Positions 7,027 to 11,341 of a DNA stretch of 11,341 bases are shown one piece after another; position 1 is the first letter of the stretch, and each line of letters opens with the position of its first letter. Origin of the DNA: Pseudomonadota bacterium (GTDB lineage Bacteria; Pseudomonadota; Gammaproteobacteria; Burkholderiales; Burkholderiaceae_C); NCBI GenBank assembly GCA_023436025.1, contig JAEZKX010000158.1, positions 1-11,341 on the forward strand. Direction: 5' to 3'. A program made the translations under genes and the position numbers. The notes beneath the pieces are model-generated. The model was not told the origin of the DNA and searched no databases. It worked only from the letters and a program-made list of their open reading frames with translations.

Positions 7027-7042
7027 AGGCGCCGGGGCGCCT
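7027..7042 (-). terminator. GC-only hairpin at the stop of the sugar-phosphate transferase gene
   Basis: The near-perfect palindrome AGGCGCC-CC-GGCGCCT can form a 6-bp stem with a 4-nt loop in minus-strand RNA and overlaps the TAG stop. No U-tract follows. It could act as a pause or partial attenuation site, or an mRNA processing barrier, in front of the 119-bp gap; intrinsic termination is unlikely. Confidence 0.25.
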
Positions 7043-7604
7043 AGTGGGTAACGCCGTGTGCGCGGACGACCCGCAGCGCGGTCATTGCGATGATGCGCAG
7101 GTCCAGGGCAAGTGAACGGTGCTGAAGGTACCAGGCATCAAGCTTTACCTTCTCCGGAATCGGCAGTTCATCGCGACCGTTGACCTGCGCCCAGCCAGTC
7201 AGGCCGGGACGCAGCACGTCCACGCCGCGTTGGGTGCGCAAGGCAATGAGGTCGCCCTGATTGAACAAAGCCGGTCGCGGGCCGACGATGCTCATTTCCC
7301 CGCGCAGGATGCTCCACAGCTGCGGCAGCTCGTCTAGGCTGCTGCGGCGCAGGAAGCTGCCGTAGGGCGTCAACCATCGCGTCGGGTTCTCCAGGAGGTG
7401 GGTGGCTACTGCGGGCGTGTCGACCCGCATTGAACGGAACTTTGGCATGCGAAAGATCCGGTTGTGCCGCCCGACGCGCTCCGACCAGTACAGCACCGGC
7501 CCAGGCGAGCTGCACTTCACCAGCAACGCGACCGCCACGATGACGGGGGCAAGCACGATAGCGGCGGTCCCCGCAACCGTCAGGTCCAGCAAGCGATGGC
7601 TCAC
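7041..7604 (-). CDS. Initiating undecaprenyl-phosphate sugar-1-phosphate transferase (short PglC-like form)
   Basis: A 187-residue monotopic phosphoglycosyltransferase made of only the catalytic core, about the size of PglC. One hydrophobic segment (about 6-29, LLDLTVAGTAAIVLAP...) forms the re-entrant membrane helix. Then follow SPGPVLYWSERVGRH (33-47), FRMPKFRSM (51-59), the catalytic SLDELPQLW (89-97, with the D91-E92 pair whose Asp forms the phospho-sugar intermediate), GEMSIVGPRP (102-111) and LRPGLTGWAQVNGR (131-144). It transfers a HexNAc-type sugar phosphate from a UDP-sugar to undecaprenyl phosphate, starting each repeat unit at the inner membrane. The start is a GTG at 7602-7604, forming GTGA with the stop of the epimerase gene. 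The open frame extends upstream, but the added 129 residues are Arg/Pro-rich shadow sequence and the family N-terminus begins here. Confidence 0.9.
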   Translation of the reverse strand: MSHRLLDLTVAGTAAIVLAPVIVAVALLVKCSSPGPVLYWSERVGRHNRIFRMPKFRSMRVDTPAVATHLLENPTRWLTPYGSFLRRSSLDELPQLWSILRGEMSIVGPRPALFNQGDLIALRTQRGVDVLRPGLTGWAQVNGRDELPIPEKVKLDAWYLQHRSLALDLRIIAMTALRVVRAHGVTH

Positions 7605-8557
7605 GACGCGACGAAGGAGCGGGCGGCCTGCCGTACGCCGTCCGCGGCGGCGACGGCCGGATGCCATCCGAGCAGGCGGCGGGCCTTGCTCGTATCGACT
7701 TGCAGAGAAGCACAAAGGCTGTCGGCCAAGCGCCGTTGGCCGAGAACCGACGCGCCCAGGGTCAGCGCTCCCGGTGGCATGGGCACGAGTCGCGCCGGAC
7801 ATCCGACACCTTCGCCAATGCGGCGCGCGAGATCCGGCGTGGAGAGGTCCTGGGCGTCCCCGGCAACGAACAACTCGCCCGCGGCCGCAGGGTGCTCGAC
7901 ACAAAGCACCAGCAGGTCCAGAAGGTTGGATAACCCGATGAACGTGCGGGCGTTGTGGATGCTGGCGAAGGGCAGTGGCAGGCCTCGGCATACCAGACGA
8001 ACCAGTCGCCTGAAGTTGCCTGGGGCATGGGGGCCGTAAACCAGCGGCGGTCGGACGATGACGAGGTCCGTCCTACTGCCACGCAGCGCTGCGGTCACTG
8101 CTTCCTCCGCCTGCAGCTTGCTGATCGCGTAGGCTTCCTCCGGTCGCTTCGGGCTTTCCTCGTTGATGGGAACGCCCTCTGTCCGGTTGCCATTGACGCC
8201 GATGGAGCTCACCAGAACAAAGCGACTTGCATGCGCGCGTGCGGCCGCTCGGGCGACAGCCTCTGCCGCGGCCACGCTGGCCCCGAACTCCGCGGCCGTG
8301 GCCCCGCGGTGCGCCACGGCTGCCAGGTGCACCACGGTGCCGGCGCCCGCGCATGGTTCATCCAGGGCCGCAGCATCCTCGTAACCGCTCACGGTGATGC
8401 GCCGCACGCCGGCCGGCCATTGGCCTGCCCGGCGACTGATGGCCGACACCGGACGCCCCAGGCCGTGCAGACGGTGCACAAGCGCGCCACCGATAAAGCC
8501 GCTCGCCCCCGTGATGACGGTCGCATTTGCAGAATTGGTGATCGTTCCGGGGCTCAT
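7601..8557 (-). CDS. NAD-dependent epimerase/reductase of the extended SDR family (WbpV/WreQ-like)
   Basis: A 318-residue extended short-chain dehydrogenase/reductase acting on a nucleotide sugar. The Rossmann glycine motif is ITGASGFIG (15-23), VVHLAAVAHRG (75-85) holds the conserved LAA, the catalytic Ser is in VSSIGVNG (S118), and the Tyr/Lys pair is Y143-x3-K147 in AYAISK. RPPLVYGP (169-176) is the substrate-side loop. As in several O-antigen loci it sits directly upstream of, and overlaps, an initiating sugar-phosphate transferase. By analogy it may reduce or epimerise C4 of UDP-4-keto-6-deoxy-HexNAc to make UDP-QuiNAc or UDP-FucNAc; this is inferred from arrangement and motifs. A plain UDP-HexNAc 4-epimerase is the alternative. 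The ATG at 8555-8557 is the family-typical start, although no strong Shine-Dalgarno precedes it. It is the promoter-proximal gene of the minus-strand operon. Confidence 0.87.
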   Translation of the reverse strand: MSPGTITNSANATVITGASGFIGGALVHRLHGLGRPVSAISRRAGQWPAGVRRITVSGYEDAAALDEPCAGAGTVVHLAAVAHRGATAAEFGASVAAAEAVARAAARAHASRFVLVSSIGVNGNRTEGVPINEESPKRPEEAYAISKLQAEEAVTAALRGSRTDLVIVRPPLVYGPHAPGNFRRLVRLVCRGLPLPFASIHNARTFIGLSNLLDLLVLCVEHPAAAGELFVAGDAQDLSTPDLARRIGEGVGCPARLVPMPPGALTLGASVLGQRRLADSLCASLQVDTSKARRLLGWHPAVAAADGVRQAARSFVAS

Positions 8558-8615
8558 GGTCGACGGCGCGAGTAGACAGGATGCGCGGCCTCGGTGTGCA
8601 CCGCAGCGCTCCGGT

Positions 8616-8621
8616 ATTGTA
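8616..8621 (-). promoter_or_regulatory. Candidate promoter (-10 TACAAT) of the long minus-strand operon
   Basis: TACAAT on the minus strand (8621-8616) lies about 60 bp upstream of the epimerase ATG, implying a 5' leader of roughly 50 nt. The -35 position at 17 bp spacing reads TCTGTT, a poor match, so the promoter would be weak or activator-dependent. An 18-bp dyad covers the region between and into the -35 position. Confidence 0.4.
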
Positions 8622-8624
8622 GGG

Positions 8625-8642
8625 TGTTGCTTGTGTGCAACA
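8625..8642. promoter_or_regulatory. 18-bp operator-like dyad TGTTGC-N6-GCAACA
   Basis: A perfect 6-bp inverted repeat with a 6-bp spacer (TTGTGT) sits in the divergent intergenic region. It begins 4 bp upstream of the TACAAT box and spans the spacer and -35 zone of that promoter. The geometry fits a dimeric DNA-binding regulator. No regulator gene is present in the window to pair it with. Confidence 0.4.
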
Positions 8643-8724
8643 GATTGATGGGCGCGCGCCGCAAGCAGGTCTATGTGCCTGGGCCTTGGGGGAATAGCGC
8701 GCAAAGGGCGGTTGATGGCGAGGC

Positions 8725-8730
8725 GATAAT
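8725..8730 (+). promoter_or_regulatory. Weak candidate -10 (GATAAT) for the plus-strand operon
   Basis: GATAAT lies about 60 bp before the start of the plus-strand GT2 gene. It matches five of six -10 consensus bases, but the -35 position at 17 bp (CAAAGG) does not resemble TTGACA. Offered as the best candidate in the region only. Confidence 0.25.
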
Positions 8731-8773
8731 TTCGACGGTCCTTCCGGAGCCAAGCGAGATGCTGTCGGGGGCG

Positions 8774-8779
8774 AGGAGG
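8774..8779 (+). promoter_or_regulatory. AGGAGG ribosome-binding site supporting a TTG start
   Basis: A full-consensus AGGAGG is found 11 nt before the TTG at 8791. No in-frame ATG or GTG lies in the nearby upstream sequence, and the protein from this TTG begins with the family's first beta strand. The site therefore decides the start of the GT2 gene. Confidence 0.6.
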
Positions 8780-8790
8780 AAACCCGGATC

Positions 8791-9534
8791 TTGCTGCTGT
8801 CCATCGTGACCATTTCCAAGGATGATCCCGAGGGGCTCTTGCGCACCTTGCGTTCGATCGAAGCGCAGTGCTCACGCGACTGTGAAGTCGTCGTGGTCGC
8901 GAGCGGGACTTCCGCATTGCTGGACGTAGCGGACTTCCAGTTGCCGCGGCTTGTCTTCTTGCAGCAACCCTCCGTGGGTATTTCCGCTGCCTTCAACGAA
9001 GGCCTCCGTGCCGCCAGCGGGGCCTGGATCAACTTCCTCAACGGCGGGGACTGTTTCACCGACAGCTCGGTGCTTGCGCGAATCCAGCCTTGCCTAGCCG
9101 GCGCGGATGCCATCGTAACCGCGCGCGCGCGGATCCCGGGCACTGGCATCCGCATTCCGCGCGATAGCGTCTTCGCTCGGCGGGACATCGAACTGATCGC
9201 GCACCAGGCCTCATTCTTCCGCAGGGAGCTCTTCGAGCGTCACGGCAGGTACGCGCCCGAGTTCCGCATCCGCATGGACTTCGAGTGGATGCTGCGACTG
9301 CCTCACCAAACGCCTGCCGTGTGGCTGGACGATGTGATCGTCGACTTCGAAGGTGGCGGGGTTTCCACCATGCGCCCGCTTGCCAACAGCATGGAAGAAC
9401 TGCGGGCGCTGCGCAGGCACCACCGCGGCATGCCGAGGATCGCCGCCCTGCTGGCGTTATACATGCCGGTGCGCGCATTGCGGTACATGTTGCGCAAGCT
9501 GGGCTGGGTGGCGGCCTCGCGCCGGAACGCGTAG
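8791..9534 (+). CDS. GT2 family glycosyltransferase, WcaE-like
   Basis: A 247-residue GT-A protein, close in size to WcaE-type enzymes. It starts with MLLSIVTISKDD, carries FLNGGD at 82-87 (the DxD-equivalent found as FLNSGD in WcaE-like enzymes, D87), HQASFFRR at 138-145, and DFEWMLRL at 163-170 followed by FEGGGVS at 186-192. These C-terminal motifs are the hallmark of this GT2 subgroup. The usual VDGGSxDGT stretch after strand 2 reads VASGTS (36-41), so the expected nucleotide-contact Asp is missing. It probably transfers one sugar to the lipid-linked unit on the cytoplasmic side. TTG is the likely start, with AGGAGG 11 nt upstream. It is the first gene of the plus-strand operon and is separated by 7 nt from the following GT4 gene. 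Donor and acceptor unknown. Confidence 0.84.
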   Translation: MLLSIVTISKDDPEGLLRTLRSIEAQCSRDCEVVVVASGTSALLDVADFQLPRLVFLQQPSVGISAAFNEGLRAASGAWINFLNGGDCFTDSSVLARIQPCLAGADAIVTARARIPGTGIRIPRDSVFARRDIELIAHQASFFRRELFERHGRYAPEFRIRMDFEWMLRLPHQTPAVWLDDVIVDFEGGGVSTMRPLANSMEELRALRRHHRGMPRIAALLALYMPVRALRYMLRKLGWVAASRRNA

Positions 9535-9541
9535 CGGACCC

Positions 9542-10684
9542 ATGCCCATCGTACGTCCCCTGCACATCGGCAAGTTCGTTCCGCCACCCTATGCCGGCGT
9601 GGAGGCGCACGTCGACACACTGCTGCGCACGCTGCATCCGGAAGTGCCGGGCACGCTGGTCGCGGGCGAATCGCCGCAGCCGCGGCGACCAGGAGAGGCG
9701 CTACCGCCCTATCGGCTGCTGACGGCGAGGGCCTACGGCAGGCTGTCGTCGGCGGTCTTGAGCCCGGGTGTGCTGCGCTTGACGCGTCGCGAACTCGCTT
9801 CCGGCCGCTGCAACCTGCTGCACGTCCACGCGCCCAATCCATGGGGTGACTTTGCCGCCCTGCAATGCCGTTCGGACGTGCCGGTCGTGATGACCTGGCA
9901 CAGCGACATCCTGCGCCAGCGGCAGTTGATGAAGGTGTACCGTCACGTGCAGCGCCGTGCGATCGCGCGCGCCGACCGCATCGTGGTGTTCACGCCCAAG
10001 CACTATGAGAGCTCCGCCCAACTGCACCAGCTCGATATCGGGCACAAGCTGGCGCTGGTGCCCATCGGCATCGATTTCGACCGGCTCGAACTCGCGCACG
10101 CCTGCCCGGAGGTGCGTGCGCAGCTCGATGCCTTCGCGCGCGGCCGTCCGACTCTCCTCAGCGTCGGACGGCACGTCTACTACAAGGGCTATCCCTACCT
10201 GCTGCAGGCCCTCGCACGGATGCGGGGTGAGGCGGTGCTGGTCATGGTCGGAACCGGCTTGTTGTCGGAAGCCCTGAAGCAGCAAGCCATCGATCTGGGC
10301 GTCGCTGCCCGCGTCTTGTTCCTGGGCGAAATCGACAACGCCGGCCTGGTCAGTGCGTTCCACCACTGTGACGTGTTCTGCCTACCCTCCATCGAGCAGA
10401 CGGAGGCCTTCGGTATCGCCAGCGCCGAAGCCATGGCGTGCGGCAAGCCCACGGTGGTGTGCGAACTAGGCAACGGCGTGAATTATCTGAACCAGGGCGG
10501 TCACACGAGTCTGACAGTACCTCCACGTGACGCCGGAGCCCTGGCCGAGGCTCTCGATACCCTTGTTGCCGATACCGCGCTGCGGCTGCGCATGGGTGCG
10601 GCCGCACGAGAGTGGGTGTGCAATGAGTTCAGCCTTGCTGCAATGAAGCGCGGAATGATCGCGCTGTACGACTCCCTCGCCTGA
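9542..10684 (+). CDS. GT4-type (GT-B fold) glycosyltransferase
   Basis: A 380-residue GT-B enzyme of the RfaB/WbpY-like group. The N-terminal acceptor domain has HIGKFVPPPYAGVEAHV (8-24), a Gly-containing loop typical of the family, NLLHVHAPNPWGDF (91-104) and TWHSDI (118-123). The C-terminal domain has LLSVGRHVYYKG (205-216, R210 and K215 for diphosphate binding) and an intact E-x7-E motif in EAFGIASAE (E288 and E296). It should be a retaining transferase working at the inner membrane on the undecaprenyl-linked oligosaccharide. The ATG at 9542-9544 is chosen because the first strand begins there; the open frame extends upstream, but that part only shadows the preceding gene. It is 7 nt after the GT2 gene and 2 nt before the WbpM-like gene, so the three are likely co-transcribed. 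A mannosyl- or other hexosyl-transfer role cannot be distinguished. Confidence 0.88.
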   Translation: MPIVRPLHIGKFVPPPYAGVEAHVDTLLRTLHPEVPGTLVAGESPQPRRPGEALPPYRLLTARAYGRLSSAVLSPGVLRLTRRELASGRCNLLHVHAPNPWGDFAALQCRSDVPVVMTWHSDILRQRQLMKVYRHVQRRAIARADRIVVFTPKHYESSAQLHQLDIGHKLALVPIGIDFDRLELAHACPEVRAQLDAFARGRPTLLSVGRHVYYKGYPYLLQALARMRGEAVLVMVGTGLLSEALKQQAIDLGVAARVLFLGEIDNAGLVSAFHHCDVFCLPSIEQTEAFGIASAEAMACGKPTVVCELGNGVNYLNQGGHTSLTVPPRDAGALAEALDTLVADTALRLRMGAAAREWVCNEFSLAAMKRGMIALYDSLA

Positions 10685-10686
10685 AC

Positions 10687-11341
10687 ATGCCGATCCGACG
10701 CCCGTCGCCCCATGCCCTGATCGTCGGACTGCAGGCGCTCGCCGACGTCTCCTTGCTTTTGACCGCTTGGTGGCTGGCCTTCTGGCTTCGCTTCAATCTC
10801 GACGTGCCGGACGAGTACGCGCATCTGGCCTTCGTGTCTGCGCCGGTCTGCGTGCTGGCGTACGTCCTTGGCCTCGGCATTGTGCGGGTCCATCGCCAGT
10901 CGTGGACCTTCATCGGCCTGGAGGACTTGCGCCAGCTGTCGCTCGGCGTGCTGCTCGGGGCCGTACTGTCGTCGGCGGCGGTCCTGATGCTGCGCCTGGA
11001 GTACTTTCCGCGGTCCGTGCTGCTGCTGCAGCCCGTGCTGGCGCTGCTGCTGCTGGGCGCCGTCCGTGCGGCCTGGCGCACCCTGGTGGAACGCGCGGGC
11101 GCCGGCACCGGGGTGCGCCCGCTGGTGATCGTGGGCAGCCTGCAGCATGCGGCGAGCGCGTTGCGGGGCGTCAAGGGTTCGCAGGACTGGGTGCCGGCAG
11201 GCATCGTGTCCCCTATCGACGGCGAGGTCGGGCGGTCCATCCAGAACGTGCGCGTGCTGGGACGCGTCACCGACCTGGTCGGCGCGTGCAAGGCTGTCAA
11301 TGCCGCGGCGGTGCTGGTGGCCAGCCCCCCCGGCGCTCCGG
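10687..11341 (+). CDS. WbpM/CapD-like membrane nucleotide-sugar 4,6-dehydratase, N-terminal part (partial)
   Basis: 218 codons are present before the right edge and no stop is reached. The reading shows four membrane segments (about 10-34, 46-66, 84-103, 110-127) with the family landmarks FWLRFNLDVP (32-41), RQSWTFIGLEDL (70-81) and YFPRSVLLLQPVLALLLLG (106-124). A soluble Rossmann-like domain follows (VRPLVIVGSLQHA at 143-155, then VLGRVTDLV at 190-198). This is the N-terminal architecture of WbpM, PglF and CapD proteins, which convert UDP-GlcNAc to UDP-4-keto-6-deoxy-GlcNAc. Their catalytic SDR domain would lie beyond the window. The usual Gly motif GAGxAG of the first Rossmann domain reads GSLQHA here. 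The ATG follows the GT4 stop by 2 nt with no Shine-Dalgarno, suggesting coupling. Without the C-terminal half, an inactive or divergent homologue cannot be excluded. Confidence 0.85.
   Translation, partial: MPIRRPSPHALIVGLQALADVSLLLTAWWLAFWLRFNLDVPDEYAHLAFVSAPVCVLAYVLGLGIVRVHRQSWTFIGLEDLRQLSLGVLLGAVLSSAAVLMLRLEYFPRSVLLLQPVLALLLLGAVRAAWRTLVERAGAGTGVRPLVIVGSLQHAASALRGVKGSQDWVPAGIVSPIDGEVGRSIQNVRVLGRVTDLVGACKAVNAAAVLVASPPGAP

Noticed and set aside
7605..7991. Upstream extension of the sugar-phosphate transferase by 129 residues
   Set aside because: The extension is Arg/Pro/Gly-rich, lies over the epimerase gene in another frame, and family members of this size start at the membrane helix.
8651..8660. 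10-bp palindrome GGCGCGCGCC in the divergent region
   Set aside because: Short GC-only palindromes are expected often in DNA of this composition, and it has no clear position relative to either promoter.
8558..8917. Upstream extension of the epimerase/reductase by 120 residues
   Set aside because: It crosses the divergent intergenic region and the start of the plus-strand GT2 gene and contains no recognisable domain before the Rossmann strand.
9701..10366. Minus-strand frame of 221 codons opposite the plus-strand GT4 gene
   Set aside because: The translation is Gln/His/Arg-rich antisense of conserved glycosyltransferase codons, with no domain.
10501..11148. Minus-strand Gln/His-rich frame of 215 codons
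   Set aside because: It is antisense to the CTG-rich membrane segments of the WbpM-like gene, which explains the Gln and Ala runs.

Overview
The window is an 11.3 kb, GC-rich piece of a bacterial surface-polysaccharide (O-antigen, capsule or exopolysaccharide type) biosynthesis locus. The high GC content, and the first 27 residues of a lysyl-tRNA synthetase at the left edge that read like LysS of Burkholderiales, suggest a betaproteobacterium, perhaps a Comamonadaceae relative. That assignment is inferred from residue patterns only; no database search was run.

Layout. At the left edge is the 5' end of lysS (minus strand). Positions 154-8557 hold nine minus-strand genes that look like one long operon. 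In order of transcription they are: an NAD-dependent sugar epimerase/reductase, a short initiating sugar-1-phosphate transferase, a GT2 glycosyltransferase, a small cupin protein, a class I methyltransferase, a DegT/StrS-type PLP aminotransferase, a GT4 glycosyltransferase, a Wzx-like flippase and a second class I methyltransferase. Most neighbours overlap by 4 bp or lie within a few dozen bases of each other; the exception is a 119-bp gap before the GT2 gene. A 233-bp divergent intergenic region (8558-8790) separates this operon from a plus-strand one: a WcaE-like GT2 glycosyltransferase, a GT4 glycosyltransferase, and the N-terminal part of a WbpM/CapD-like membrane nucleotide-sugar 4,6-dehydratase that runs off the right edge.

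How the genes may work together (inference). The WbpM-like enzyme would make a UDP-4-keto-6-deoxy-HexNAc. The epimerase/reductase could reduce it to UDP-QuiNAc or UDP-FucNAc, and the short transferase would load that sugar as its phosphate on undecaprenyl phosphate. Four glycosyltransferases extend the unit and the flippase moves it across the inner membrane. The overlapping cupin, methyltransferase and aminotransferase genes look like a tailoring module for an amino, possibly N-methylated, deoxysugar. They are the least understood part of the window. No Wzy polymerase, chain-length regulator or export gene is visible here, so the locus probably continues to the right.

Regulatory signals seen by eye: a TACAAT -10 element with an adjacent 18-bp dyad (TGTTGC-N6-GCAACA) in the divergent region, a possible 9-codon leader ORF overlapping the start of the minus-strand GT2 gene, a hairpin at the 3' end of the long operon, and a TACAAT -10 element for lysS. 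No tRNA, rRNA, CRISPR array, insertion sequence or attachment site was seen.
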